A stretch of DNA of 64,000 nt from Stutzerimonas stutzeri (GCF_038561965.1 NZ_CP139348.1:4154001-4218000), one strand, 5' to 3'. Shown: positions 51,083-60,289, counted from the first letter of the stretch. Notes: generated by a model from the sequence alone, not told the origin. A program made the numbers and translations.

Positions 51083-51862
51083 ATGCGGATCATCAGTGTC
51101 AACGTGAATGGCATTCAAGCGGCGGCACAGCGGGGATTGCTCAGCTGGCTGCAAGCGCAGAATGCCGATGTCATCTGCCTGCAGGATACCCGCGCCTCTG
51201 CCTTGGAACTCGACGATCCGGCCTATCAGCTGGACGGTTATTTTCTCTATGCCTGCGATGCCGAAATTCCGGAGCAGGGAGGCGTGGCGCTGTACTCCCG
51301 GCTGCAGCCGAAAGCAGTCATTACCGGGCTGGGCTTCGAAACCGCTGACCGTTACGGGCGCTACCTGCAGGCGGACTTCGACAAGGTCAGCATTGCCAGC
51401 CTGCTAGTGCCTTCAGGCCATGGCAGCGACACCAATCTGAATCACAAGCTCAAGTTCATGGACGACTTCGCCCATTATCTGGACAAGCAGCGCCGCAAGC
51501 GCCGCGAGTACATTTACTGCGGCTCGTTGTACGTGGCGCACCAGAAGCTGGATGTGAAGAACTGGCGTGACTGCCAGCAGGACCCGGGCTTCCTGGCACC
51601 GGAGCGTGCCTGGCTGGACGAGATATTCGGCAACATGGGCTACATCGATGCCCTGCGCGAGGTAAACCGCGAAGGCGACCTGTTCAGCTGGTGGCCGGAT
51701 ACCGAGCAAGCCGAGATGCTCAACCTGGGCTGGCGCTTCGACTACCAGATCCTCACATCCGGCCTGCGCCGCTTCGTGCGCACTGCGCGCCTGCCACGCC
51801 AGCCGCGCTTCTCCCAGCATGCGCCGCTGATCGTGGACTATGACTGGACCCTGAGCCTCTAA
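51083..51862 (+). CDS. crc: catabolite repression control protein Crc
   Basis: A 259-residue protein with an exonuclease III/AP-endonuclease fold whose active site is decayed. The catalytic Asp/Asn loop reads CGSLYVAHQKLD in place of a GDFN-type motif, and SDH is replaced by SQH. This is as expected for Crc, which has no nuclease activity and acts with Hfq on A-rich mRNAs to repress catabolic genes (family knowledge). The sugar and amino-acid genes in this window are plausible targets. It is divergent from pyrE. Confidence 0.95.
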   Translation: MRIISVNVNGIQAAAQRGLLSWLQAQNADVICLQDTRASALELDDPAYQLDGYFLYACDAEIPEQGGVALYSRLQPKAVITGLGFETADRYGRYLQADFDKVSIASLLVPSGHGSDTNLNHKLKFMDDFAHYLDKQRRKRREYIYCGSLYVAHQKLDVKNWRDCQQDPGFLAPERAWLDEIFGNMGYIDALREVNREGDLFSWWPDTEQAEMLNLGWRFDYQILTSGLRRFVRTARLPRQPRFSQHAPLIVDYDWTLSL

Positions 51863-51880
51863 GAAGGCTGGCAGCTCGCC

Positions 51881-52249
51881 CTATTTGACGATCCGCCAGC
51901 AGAACGGATAGCGGTAGGGCTTGCCCTCGTTGGCACGAATGCCAGCGATGACTACCAGCACCAACGCCACGACGCTCACCAGCACCATCAGCGGAAAGCC
52001 AATGAGGATCCAGGCGAGTACGCCGCAGATCATCATCACGATACTGAAGGTGAGCTGGAAATTCAGCGCCTCCTTGCCCTGCTGATCGACGAAGGGATCC
52101 ATGTCCTTCTTCAGCTGCCAGACGATCAGCGGACCAATCACGTTGCCGATCATCGGCGCCAGAAACCAGAAGAACGACGAATAGTGGCAGAACATTGCCC
52201 ACTGGCGCGCTTCGCGACTAGGCAGCGGCACGAGATCCTGATCGGTCAT
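51881..52249 (-). CDS. DUF4870 membrane protein
   Basis: A 122-residue protein with three to four helices. The DUF4870 hallmarks are WAMFCHYSSFFWFLAPMIGNVIGPLIVW and DPFVDQQGKEALNFQLTF. Function is unknown. It begins 17 bases after rph and probably shares its transcript. Confidence 0.88.
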   Translation of the reverse strand: MTDQDLVPLPSREARQWAMFCHYSSFFWFLAPMIGNVIGPLIVWQLKKDMDPFVDQQGKEALNFQLTFSIVMMICGVLAWILIGFPLMVLVSVVALVLVVIAGIRANEGKPYRYPFCWRIVK

Positions 52250-52266
52250 TTCGCTTTACCTCTCGC

Positions 52267-52989
52267 TCAGTCAGCCAGCGCCGCACGCTGCAGCTCGAAC
52301 AACTGGCGCACACCATCCTGGGCCAGAGCCAGCATGGCGTTGAGCTCCGCAGGCTGGAAGGGTGCGCCTTCGGCGGTGCCCTGCACCTCAATGAAGCCAC
52401 CCGCGTCCGTCATTACCACGTTCAGATCGGTTTCGGCGGCAGAGTCTTCCAGGTAATCCAGATCGAGCACCGGCTCGCCCTGATAAATACCAACCGAAAC
52501 AGCGGCGATCATTTGCTTGATCGGGTCGCCCGACTTCAGACCGCCACGCTTCTTCAGGACCTTGAGCGCGTCGATCACCGCGACCATCGCGCCAGTGATC
52601 GATGCGGTACGTGTGCCACCGTCGGCCTGGATCACATCGCAATCGATGAACAGCGTGTTCTCCCCAAGCTTGCTCATATCGAGGGCGGCACGCAGTGAAC
52701 GGCCGATCAGGCGCTGAATCTCGAGAGTGCGCCCGCCCTGCTTGCCCCGCGAAGCCTCTCGCTGGTTTCGCTCGCCGGTGGCGCGCGGCAGCATGCCGTA
52801 CTCGGCGGTCAACCAGCCCTGCCCCTGGCCTTTGAGAAAACGCGGGACTCCGGACTCGATGCTGACCGTGCAAATCACCTTGGTATCGCCGAACTCCACC
52901 AGCACCGAACCCTCGGCGTGCTTGGTGTAGTTGCGGGTGATGCGGATCGAGCGCAGCTGATCGGCGGCACGGCCACTGGGTCGCTTCAT
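52267..52989 (-). CDS. rph: ribonuclease PH
   Basis: A 240-residue phosphorolytic 3'-5' exoribonuclease trimming tRNA 3' ends. The opening MKRPSGRAADQLRSIRITRNYTKHAEGSVLVEFG and the LIDCDVIQADGGTRTASITG segment are diagnostic. It is full length, unlike the frameshifted rph of E. coli K-12. It is divergent from yicC. Confidence 0.97.
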   Translation of the reverse strand: MKRPSGRAADQLRSIRITRNYTKHAEGSVLVEFGDTKVICTVSIESGVPRFLKGQGQGWLTAEYGMLPRATGERNQREASRGKQGGRTLEIQRLIGRSLRAALDMSKLGENTLFIDCDVIQADGGTRTASITGAMVAVIDALKVLKKRGGLKSGDPIKQMIAAVSVGIYQGEPVLDLDYLEDSAAETDLNVVMTDAGGFIEVQGTAEGAPFQPAELNAMLALAQDGVRQLFELQRAALAD

Positions 52990-53141
52990 GAATACGTCCT
53001 GCTAGAAAATAAAGTAAGCGGCATTATAGAGCCCATTGGCAGGGAAAAGGGTCGCGGCCGTCCGGCCATCACTGCAGTGGCGCACCGTTTTTTCCTTTAC
53101 AATCCTCCGCCTTTCGCAGCCCGCATTCGAGAGGTATCCCA

Positions 53142-54005
53142 ATGGTCCACAGCATGACGGCCTTCGCCCGCAGCGAGCAGGCCGGCTCCCATGGCACCCT
53201 CAGCTGGGAAATCCGCTCGGTCAATCATCGCTATCTGGAGCCGCACCTGCGTCTGCCGGAAGCCTTCCGCGACCTCGAAGGCGCGGTTCGCGATGCTTTG
53301 CGCAAAGGCGTCTCACGCGGCAAGGTCGAATGCACCCTGCGCTTTGCCGAGGAAAACAACCGCACTGCGCTGCAGGTCGATCGCGAGCGCGCCAGCCAAT
53401 TGATTGCAGCCGCCGAGAGCGTCGCCGCACTGATCAGCCAACCCGCGCCGATTGACCCGTTGCAGGTACTCGGCTGGCCAGGCGTACTGGTCGGCGACGC
53501 GGTCGACCCACAGGCGCTCAACCAGAACGCCCTGCAGCTATTCCACAGCGCCCTCGAGCAGCTAAAGGAAGGCCGCCGTCGCGAAGGCGAGGAGCTAGCC
53601 AAGCTACTCAGCGAGCGCCTGGACAGCATCCTCGAAGAAGTTGCCACACTGCGTGAGCAAGTGCCGCAGATGCTGGTAGCCCAGCGCCAGAAGGTTCTCG
53701 ATCGCTGCGCCGAAATGCAGGCCGAGCTCGACCCGCAGCGACTCGAGCAGGAAATGGTGCTGTTGGCGCAGAAGAGCGATGTAGCCGAAGAGCTAGATCG
53801 CCTCAACACCCATGTGACCGAGGTGCGACGCGTACTGAATACCGGTGGCGCGGCCGGCCGCCGCCTCGATTTCCTCATGCAGGAGCTCAACCGCGAGGCC
53901 AACACCCTTGGATCGAAAGCCTTCGACCCGCGCAGCACCCAGGCCGCGGTCAACCTGAAGGTATTGATCGAGCAGATGCGCGAGCAGGTGCAGAACCTCG
54001 AATAA
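53142..54005 (+). CDS. yicC: YicC-family endoribonuclease
   Basis: A 287-residue YicC protein. The opening VHSMTAFARSEQAG...WEIRSVNHRYLE and the end GRRLDFLMQELNREANTLGSKA are the two conserved blocks. The C-terminal block carries the acidic residues thought to bind metal. Recent work on the family shows RNA cleavage, linked to sRNA turnover. It precedes gmk, as in most gammaproteobacteria. Confidence 0.93.
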   Translation: MVHSMTAFARSEQAGSHGTLSWEIRSVNHRYLEPHLRLPEAFRDLEGAVRDALRKGVSRGKVECTLRFAEENNRTALQVDRERASQLIAAAESVAALISQPAPIDPLQVLGWPGVLVGDAVDPQALNQNALQLFHSALEQLKEGRRREGEELAKLLSERLDSILEEVATLREQVPQMLVAQRQKVLDRCAEMQAELDPQRLEQEMVLLAQKSDVAEELDRLNTHVTEVRRVLNTGGAAGRRLDFLMQELNREANTLGSKAFDPRSTQAAVNLKVLIEQMREQVQNLE

Positions 54006-54074
54006 CCACTAGCTGCCGCAGCGGCTGGTCTATTTTTGTCCCACAGCATTCATAGCGCTTTCCAGGAACCCGTC

Positions 54075-54695
54075 ATGTCCGCCACCACCGGTACGCTCTA
54101 TATCGTTTCCGCGCCTTCCGGGGCCGGCAAGACCAGCCTGGTCAAGGCGCTGGTCGATGCACAACCGCAGGTGCGGGTTTCGGTTTCCCACACCACGCGG
54201 GCGATGCGTCCGGGCGAGGTCGACGGGGTCAACTACCACTTCGTCAGCCGCGAGGACTTTCTCGCACGGCTGGAGCGCAACGAATTCCTCGAGCATGCCG
54301 AAGTGTTCGGCAACCTGTACGGCACCTCGCAGCGCTGGCTGGAAGACACCCTCGCCGAAGGCTTCGACCTGATACTGGAAATCGACTGGCAGGGCGGCCA
54401 GCAGGTACGCCGACTGATGCCGCAGGCCAAGTCGATCTTCATTCTTCCGCCAACCCAAGAAGCCCTGCGCCAGCGTTTGAACAACCGCGGCCAGGACAGC
54501 GACGAGATCATCGAAAAGCGTATGCGCGAAGCGGTCAGCGAAATGAGCCACTACGTTGAATACGACTACCTGGTGATAAACGACGACTTCGCCCATGCAC
54601 TGATCGACCTGCAGTCGATCTTCCGCGCCAACCAGCTGATACAGACAACCCAGCAACTGCGGCATGCCCGCCTGCTCGGCGAGCTGCTTGCGTAA
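54075..54695 (+). CDS. gmk: guanylate kinase
   Basis: A 206-residue enzyme phosphorylating GMP to GDP. The P-loop SAPSGAGKTS and the GMP-binding segment SVSHTTRAMRPGEVDGVNYHFV are clear. It is upstream of rpoZ-spoT, a sensible neighbourhood since it feeds the GTP pool used for (p)ppGpp. Confidence 0.96.
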   Translation: MSATTGTLYIVSAPSGAGKTSLVKALVDAQPQVRVSVSHTTRAMRPGEVDGVNYHFVSREDFLARLERNEFLEHAEVFGNLYGTSQRWLEDTLAEGFDLILEIDWQGGQQVRRLMPQAKSIFILPPTQEALRQRLNNRGQDSDEIIEKRMREAVSEMSHYVEYDYLVINDDFAHALIDLQSIFRANQLIQTTQQLRHARLLGELLA

Positions 54696-54809
54696 GCCGC
54701 TCGACACCCGGCCGACAGAAACATCGCTTCCCTTAAGGCTGGTGATTTTTTAAACTACTCCGTCCGCTCGCCCATTCGGGCACGCTCACCGCTATTGATG
54801 AGGAACACC

Positions 54810-55073
54810 ATGGCCCGCGTTACCGTTGAAGATTGCCTGGACAACGTCGATAACCGCTTCGAGCTGGTCATGCTCGCTACCAAGCGCTCGCGCCAGCTGG
54901 CCACCGGTGGCAAAGAGCCCAAGGTCGCATGGGAAAATGACAAGCCGACCGTTGTCGCCCTGCGTGAAATCGCTTCCGGCCTTGTCGACTACGACGTCAT
55001 CGCACAAGACGAGATCGTCGACGACGAGCCGCTCTTCACCCAGTATGAGGAAGAGCCGAACGAGGCTATCTGA
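54810..55073 (+). CDS. rpoZ: RNA polymerase omega subunit
   Basis: An 87-residue subunit that helps beta-prime folding and forms part of a ppGpp site. MARVTVEDCLDNVDNRFELVMLATKRSRQL is the family signature. The ATG at 54810 is preferred over an in-frame ATG five codons earlier because of family alignment. Confidence 0.96.
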   Translation: MARVTVEDCLDNVDNRFELVMLATKRSRQLATGGKEPKVAWENDKPTVVALREIASGLVDYDVIAQDEIVDDEPLFTQYEEEPNEAI

Positions 55074-55133
55074 ATAAATGCCAGGTCGAAGTCGAACCGA
55101 TAACATCGAAGCCCGCTGGCAAGGAGCATTGTC

Positions 55134-57242
55134 TTGCCAGCCATAGACGCGCTTGCGGATCGCCTATCGACCTACCTCGGCCCCGACCAGGTCAACCTGG
55201 TCCGCCGTGCCTATTTCTATGCCGAGCAGGCCCATGACGGCCAACGCCGGCGCAGCGGTGAAGCCTACGTCACCCATCCCCTCGCGGTAGCCAACATCCT
55301 CGCCGACATGCACATGGATCATCAGAGCCTGATGGCCGCGATGCTGCATGACGTCATCGAAGACACCGGCATTCCCAAGGACGCACTGGTCGCGCAGTTC
55401 GGCGAAACCGTGGCCGAACTGGTCGACGGGGTCAGCAAGCTGACCCAGATGAACTTCGAAACCAAGGCTGAAGCGCAGGCCGAGAATTTCCAGAAGATGG
55501 CCATGGCCATGGCCCGCGATATTCGCGTGATCCTGGTCAAGCTCGCCGACCGTCTGCACAACATGCGCACCCTGGAAGTGCTGGCAGGCGAAAAACGCCG
55601 CCGCATCGCCAAGGAAACGCTCGAGATCTACGCCCCCATCGCCAACCGGCTGGGCATGCACACCATGCGCGTGGAATTCGAGGACCTCGGTTTCAAGGCC
55701 ATGCACCCGATGCGCTCCGAACGCATCCGCGCGGCCGTACGTCGCGCCCGTGGTAATCGCAACGAGATCGTCGAGAAGATCGAGCAGTCGCTGATCCATT
55801 GCCTCGAGCGCGAAGGGCTGGAAGGCGATGTGCTGGGTCGCGAGAAGCACCTGTACAGCATCTACAAGAAAATGCGCGGCAAGCGTAAGGCGTTCCACGA
55901 GATCATGGACGTCTACGCTTTCCGCATCGTGGTAGACAAGGCAGATACCTGCTATCGCGTGCTCGGCGCGGTGCACAGCCTGTACAAGCCACTGCCCGGG
56001 CGCTTCAAAGACTACATCGCGATCCCCAAGGCCAACGGCTACCAGTCGCTGCACACCACCCTGTTCGGCATGCACGGCGTACCCATCGAGATCCAGATCC
56101 GCACCCGTGAGATGGAAGAGATGGCCAACAACGGCATCGCCGCGCACTGGCTGTACAAGTCTCCCGAGGATGAAGTGCCCAAGGGCACCCACGCGCGCGC
56201 CCGACAATGGGTGAAAGGCGTGCTGGAACTCCAGCAGCGCGCCGGTAACTCGCTGGAATTCATCGAAAGCGTGAAGATCGACCTGTTCCCCGACGAGGTC
56301 TACGTCTTCACCCCCAAGGGCCGCATCATGGAGATGCCCAAGGGCTCGACTGCTGTCGACTTCGCCTATGCGGTACACACCGATGTCGGCAACACCTGCA
56401 TCGCCTGTCGCGTCAACCGTCGCCTGGCGCCGCTGTCGCAACCACTGGAAAGTGGTTCGACGGTGGAGATCGTCACCGCACCGGGGGCGCGGCCGAACCC
56501 GGCCTGGCTGAATTTCGTCGTCACCGGCAAGGCGCGTACGCACATCCGTCATGCACTCAAGCTGCAGCGCCGCTCGGAGTCGATCAACCTCGGCGAGCGC
56601 CTGCTGAGCAAGGTGCTCAGCGGCTTCGAAACCAGTCTTGAAAAAATCAGCCCCGAGCGCATCCAGCAGGTACTGGCCGAGTACCACATGGAATACGTCG
56701 AGGATCTGCTGGAAGACATCGGCCTGGGCAACCGCATGGCCTATGTGATCGCACGCCGCCTGATATCGCGCGACAACGAGGAAGCCCCGACACTCGAGGG
56801 GCCGTTGGCGATTCGTGGCACAGAGGGGCTGGTGCTCAACTACGCCAAGTGCTGCACACCAATTCCCGGCGACCCTATCGTCGGGCACCTGTCAGCTGGC
56901 AAGGGCATGGTCGTGCACCTCGACACCTGTCGGAACATCGCCGACGTTCGCCACAATCCGGACAAGTGCATCCAGCTGTCCTGGTCGAAGGATGTCACCG
57001 GCGAGTTCAACGTCGAACTGCGTGTCGAGCTGGAGCACCAGCGCGGCCTGATCGCCCTGCTGGCTGGCAGCGTCAATGCCGCCGATGGCAACATCGAGAA
57101 GATCGGCATGGACGAGCGCGATGGCCGCATCAGCGTGGTCCAACTGGTGGTCAGCGTGCATGATCGCGTGCATCTGGCACGGGTGATCAAGAAGCTGCGC
57201 GCGATCAAGGGCGTCACACGGATTACCCGCGTCAAGGCCTGA
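55134..57242 (+). CDS. spoT: bifunctional (p)ppGpp synthetase/hydrolase SpoT
   Basis: A 702-residue RelA/SpoT-homologue with all domains. The HD hydrolase comes first (active His72-Asp73 in LHDVIEDT). The synthetase (GYQSLHTTLFG), TGS (FTPKGRIMEMPKGSTAVDFAYAVHTDVG), helical/zinc-finger-like region (YAKCCTPIPGDPIVGH) and ACT end follow. An intact HD makes hydrolysis certain to be possible. The start is TTG at 55134 with AAGGAG seven bases upstream. Confidence 0.96.
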   Translation: MPAIDALADRLSTYLGPDQVNLVRRAYFYAEQAHDGQRRRSGEAYVTHPLAVANILADMHMDHQSLMAAMLHDVIEDTGIPKDALVAQFGETVAELVDGVSKLTQMNFETKAEAQAENFQKMAMAMARDIRVILVKLADRLHNMRTLEVLAGEKRRRIAKETLEIYAPIANRLGMHTMRVEFEDLGFKAMHPMRSERIRAAVRRARGNRNEIVEKIEQSLIHCLEREGLEGDVLGREKHLYSIYKKMRGKRKAFHEIMDVYAFRIVVDKADTCYRVLGAVHSLYKPLPGRFKDYIAIPKANGYQSLHTTLFGMHGVPIEIQIRTREMEEMANNGIAAHWLYKSPEDEVPKGTHARARQWVKGVLELQQRAGNSLEFIESVKIDLFPDEVYVFTPKGRIMEMPKGSTAVDFAYAVHTDVGNTCIACRVNRRLAPLSQPLESGSTVEIVTAPGARPNPAWLNFVVTGKARTHIRHALKLQRRSESINLGERLLSKVLSGFETSLEKISPERIQQVLAEYHMEYVEDLLEDIGLGNRMAYVIARRLISRDNEEAPTLEGPLAIRGTEGLVLNYAKCCTPIPGDPIVGHLSAGKGMVVHLDTCRNIADVRHNPDKCIQLSWSKDVTGEFNVELRVELEHQRGLIALLAGSVNAADGNIEKIGMDERDGRISVVQLVVSVHDRVHLARVIKKLRAIKGVTRITRVKA

Positions 57243-57353
57243 TCCCGCGCCTGCTTGCCTGCGCCGACAATACCTGCACATTGCCACGGCTGGCCGCTCT
57301 CTCCGCTAGCCATTATGCTGGCCGCCCGTCGCCCAATTCCCAGAGGAGTCTCC

Positions 57354-57734
57354 ATGAGCAAGACCGTGATCAACACCGACAAGGCCCCGGCCGCCATTGG
57401 CACCTACTCCCAGGCCATCAAGGCCGGCAACACCGTTTACATGTCCGGACAGATCCCGCTGGACCCCAAGAGCATGGAGCTGGTGGAAGGTTTCGAAGCG
57501 CAGGCGGTGCAGGTGTTCGAGAACCTCAAGGCTGTGGCCGAAGCCGCTGGTGGCTCGCTGAAGGACATCGTCAAACTCAACATCTTCCTCACCGACCTCG
57601 GCAACTTCGCCACCGTCAACGAAGTGATGAGCCGTTACTGCCAGCAGCCGTACCCGGCACGCGCCGCCATCGGTGTCTCCGCGCTGCCGAAGGGCGCACA
57701 GGTTGAAATGGACGCAATTCTGGTCATCGACTGA
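57354..57734 (+). CDS. ridA: RidA enamine/imine deaminase
   Basis: A 126-residue archetypal RidA, hydrolysing reactive enamines such as 2-aminoacrylate. AAIGTYSQAIKAGNTVYMSGQIPLDP and PARAAIGVSALPKGAQVEMDAI carry the family's catalytic Arg. It follows spoT, a conserved order. AGAGGAG precedes the ATG. Confidence 0.95.
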   Translation: MSKTVINTDKAPAAIGTYSQAIKAGNTVYMSGQIPLDPKSMELVEGFEAQAVQVFENLKAVAEAAGGSLKDIVKLNIFLTDLGNFATVNEVMSRYCQQPYPARAAIGVSALPKGAQVEMDAILVID

Positions 57735-57747
57735 TCGGATCGTCTGT

Positions 57748-57772
57748 CGGCGCGGCGCCAGTCGCCGCGTCG
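57748..57772. other. GC-rich hairpin between convergent ridA and OmpA-like genes
   Basis: CGGCGCGGCG and CGCCGCGTCG face each other across five bases with one mismatch. No T-tract follows. It may help end both transcripts. Confidence 0.4.
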
Positions 57773-57778
57773 TCGAAC

Positions 57779-58360
57779 TCAACGCACCAGAATTTCGACC
57801 CGCCGATTGCGCGGCTCGGCAGTAGCATCCGGCGTCGCCACCAGCAGATTGCGCTCGCCGTGGGACTCCACCCGTAACTCCATGGCCTCCAGCCCTCTGG
57901 CTCGCAGCAGCTCGGCAACGCCTTGGGCGCGGCGCAGGCCAACCTGCTCGTTGGCCGCACGATGGCCCAGGGTATCGGTATGGCCAATCACCGTTACAAC
58001 CGGGTAGTCACGACGTCGGGCCGCCAGCAGAACGCTGTCGAGCAACTGTTCGGCTGCGCTGTCCAGCTGACCGGATGCTGCCAGATGAAAGGTGAACCGC
58101 TCCGGCAGCGCCGGCTGGGCCGCCAAGGCCTGAGCGAAATCAGCCTTGCGCCGAGTTCCGGACACGGCATAGGCCTGTCCAGCACCGCCGATTGCCATGC
58201 CCTGCCCAGGCGCGTCCAATCGACGCTCACCCTCCTCCCCGAGCATCACGCCACCGCGCCCGTCGCCGTTGTCAGCCAGCATCACGTAGGACTGCTGCGC
58301 GCAGCCAGCCAGTGTCGCCATTAGCAGCAGCGCCATTGTTTTCATCAGCGATAACGGCAT
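57779..58360 (-). CDS. OmpA-family lipoprotein
   Basis: A 193-residue protein: lipoprotein signal (MKTMALLLMATLAGCAQ, lipobox Cys at about 20), a linker, then an OmpA-like peptidoglycan-binding domain. The domain carries VVTVIGHTDTLGHRAANEQVGLRRAQGVAELLRARG and ends EPRNRRVEI. It would anchor the outer membrane to the wall. Its ATG overlaps the FecR-type stop, so the two are translationally coupled and likely work together. Confidence 0.87.
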   Translation of the reverse strand: MPLSLMKTMALLLMATLAGCAQQSYVMLADNGDGRGGVMLGEEGERRLDAPGQGMAIGGAGQAYAVSGTRRKADFAQALAAQPALPERFTFHLAASGQLDSAAEQLLDSVLLAARRRDYPVVTVIGHTDTLGHRAANEQVGLRRAQGVAELLRARGLEAMELRVESHGERNLLVATPDATAEPRNRRVEILVR

Positions 58361-58821
58361 TACGGTTTCACCTTCATCAGCACCTGGCCGCCGCGCACCC
58401 CAACCCGGCCGTCCGGCGTGTCGACGGCGATCGCCCGCGGATCGAGTCGGGCCATGTCGCCCGCAATCAGGTTCAGGGTGCCCCGATTGAGCGTCGCGCG
58501 CAGGCGAAGCTCATCCGATGCCGGGGCAAAGCGGTAGTCGTCGAGGGTCAGCTCGCTGTGCGGACCGAACGACAACACACTGCCATCACCAAGAATTACG
58601 CCCAGCACGCCTTCGGCGCCGGTACTCAATGCCACACCCGGGACAATGGCCTGGCCGACTTTGGCGGCGTTGGTATAGCCACGGCTGCTGATATAGGCCG
58701 CGCCTTCCACGCGAGCCACATGCCCCACAGGCTCAGGCAGACCTTCGGCTGACACAGGCGAGATCCAGACTGCGGCTGCCGCGCAGAAGGCGCGCATTAG
58801 GTAGTTGTGAGGACAGATCAT
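58360..58821 (-). CDS. secreted FecR-domain protein
   Basis: A 153-residue exported protein: a signal peptide (cleavage near SAEG) and a single FecR domain (VGHVARVEGAAYISSRGYTNAAKVGQAIVPGVALSTGAEGVLGVILGDGSVLSFG). There is no membrane-spanning anti-sigma helix and no sigma factor beside it, so this is not a FecI/FecR switch. Function is unknown. It is paired with the OmpA lipoprotein. Confidence 0.82.
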   Translation of the reverse strand: MICPHNYLMRAFCAAAAVWISPVSAEGLPEPVGHVARVEGAAYISSRGYTNAAKVGQAIVPGVALSTGAEGVLGVILGDGSVLSFGPHSELTLDDYRFAPASDELRLRATLNRGTLNLIAGDMARLDPRAIAVDTPDGRVGVRGGQVLMKVKP

Positions 58822-59179
58822 CGAAACTCTCGAGTCAGGAATGCAATGGGAGCGACGCCGTTCGGCTCCAATGGACTAAGGCATTCCAAACCGGCAAAAA
58901 ATTCCCTGCCGTTTCGTTTTCCAGTCGCGCAGCCAGCTGGCAGACAGGCCACTGCCTGCGACCGAACCGCTGGCTCATTCGCAGCCCGCGCGCTAGCGCT
59001 CAGAAAGCGCCTGCGTCCCCTCCAGCCGGCACTTCAACGTCGCCCATTGGATGCGCGGCCAGCGCCATGCTCGAGCACTTCAGCTCGCGACCAGGTGAAA
59101 CGAGCGCGAGGATCACGTCGGAGCGGCGCGGAGGCCAGCCACGCCGAGGCCGCTCCGCGCCCCAGCGGGGCCGGCGATC
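58822..59179. other. 358-base intergenic region without a recognised gene
   Basis: A plus-strand open frame covers much of it (from 58807) but has biased Arg/Ala/Ser composition, no ribosome site and overlaps two minus-strand genes, so it is treated as chance. The region presumably holds the FecR-OmpA promoter. No terminator, repeat or RNA gene is recognised. Confidence 0.5.
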
Positions 59180-59938
59180 TCAGTTCACGTAGCGCCGGGC
59201 AATCTGATGCAGTACGCCTTCCTGCTTCATCTGGTCGAGGGTGCTCTGCAGCTTCTCGACGATCTCGTCGGGTGTTTCCTTGTGCAGCGCCAGATAGAGG
59301 TCGACTCGGCTCAGGGTCAGGGCAACCGCCAGCGGGCCGACACCGGCCTGCTTCGCTTCGTATTCACCGGAGGGATTTGTGGTCGCCCAGAGATCGAACT
59401 GGCCGGCTTTAAGCTTGGCCGGCGTATCGATCAATGAGCTGTGCACCTCGATGCCGCGACTGATCAGGTACTGGCTGCCGACACTGCCATCCTTCGAGCC
59501 GATCCGGTACTGCCTGGCGTCATCCAGCGTGGAAACCTGAATCGGACTGTCTGGCCGCTTGAGCAACACGATCTGGATTTCGCTCAGCGGGCCGACCCAC
59601 TTGTACTTGGGTTCACGCTCAGGCGTACGGCTTAGAGAAAATACGCCGAAACCGGGAGTGTTCTCGGCCAGTTGCTGCAATCGGCTCCAGGGGAAACGCA
59701 GGGTCAGCGTATAGGGTATACCGGCACGCTTGAACAGGGCGGCCACCACCTCGGCATCGATGCCACTGATCGCCTCCTCCTTGGCGAAATTCTTGCCGTC
59801 GTTCGCCATGCTGAACGGCGGGAAGTTCTGCGTGAGCAGATTGAACGTCTCCCCGGCGGCATTAGCTGAAGCAAGCGGCAGGAGAGCGATCAGCACGCTC
59901 AGAAAAGCTGAGCGCAGGGTCTTGTTCGGGGTTGGCAT
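59180..59938 (-). CDS. periplasmic solute-binding protein (family 3-type), orphan
   Basis: A 252-residue exported protein: signal peptide (to about ANA, residue 27), then an SBP_bac_3 bilobal fold (FNLLTQNFPPFSMAND, ISGIDAEVVAALFKRAGIPYTLTLRFPWSRLQQLAENTPGFGVFSLSRTPEREPKYKWVG). No ABC permease or ATPase is adjacent. It could feed a remote transporter or act as a sensor ligand carrier. The ligand cannot be read from sequence. Confidence 0.87.
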   Translation of the reverse strand: MPTPNKTLRSAFLSVLIALLPLASANAAGETFNLLTQNFPPFSMANDGKNFAKEEAISGIDAEVVAALFKRAGIPYTLTLRFPWSRLQQLAENTPGFGVFSLSRTPEREPKYKWVGPLSEIQIVLLKRPDSPIQVSTLDDARQYRIGSKDGSVGSQYLISRGIEVHSSLIDTPAKLKAGQFDLWATTNPSGEYEAKQAGVGPLAVALTLSRVDLYLALHKETPDEIVEKLQSTLDQMKQEGVLHQIARRYVN

Positions 59939-60250
59939 GTTGAAAATCTCGTGGTCGATCGGACGTTATTTTTGTAGCCGCCCCGGCATCATCCCCGGGT
60001 CGGCTGTTGGCAGAGTTGTCGCTTGCGCCCGCCGCGGCGCGTGGCAAGCGCGCGGCGCCGAACGGTAACAGGCCCTTGCGCGGCAATCTCTGCAGCGGGT
60101 CACTTAAGCGACAGCTTCTGCCGCGACCTATCGACGCGGCTATGGCGAGGTCGTTTCGTTCCCTGGGCAAACTGTCATTCGTCGCAAACCTGCCGTCCGT
60201 TCGTCGCACGGGCGCCCCCGTGGTGGCACTTGCCGTATTCTCGCCGGCTA

Positions 60251-60289
60251 TCGGGTCTGCCGACCCGAGAACACAGTCGGGCATATAAA
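60251..60289 (+). promoter_or_regulatory. palindrome plus -10-like box upstream of the FtsH-type gene
   Basis: TCGGGTC and GACCCGA form a perfect 7-bp dyad with a 4-base centre (60251-60268). A TATAAA box follows at 60284-60289. The dyad covers where the -35 would be, as a repressor operator might. The -35 itself is not recognisable. Confidence 0.4.

Noticed and set aside
55164..56888. 574-codon minus-strand frame inside spoT
   Set aside because: Antisense shadow of a fully conserved gene in high-GC DNA.
58360..58821. FecI/FecR iron-signalling system
   Set aside because: No sigma factor or TonB receptor is adjacent and the protein lacks an anti-sigma N-terminus.
58807..59412. 201-codon plus-strand open frame over the FecR promoter region and the solute-binding gene
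   Set aside because: Arg/Ala/Ser-rich composition typical of a shadow frame, no ribosome site, overlaps two supported minus-strand genes.
60007..60288. 93-codon plus-strand frame upstream of the FtsH paralogue
   Set aside because: No ribosome site, no signal or domain, and it covers palindromes that look regulatory.
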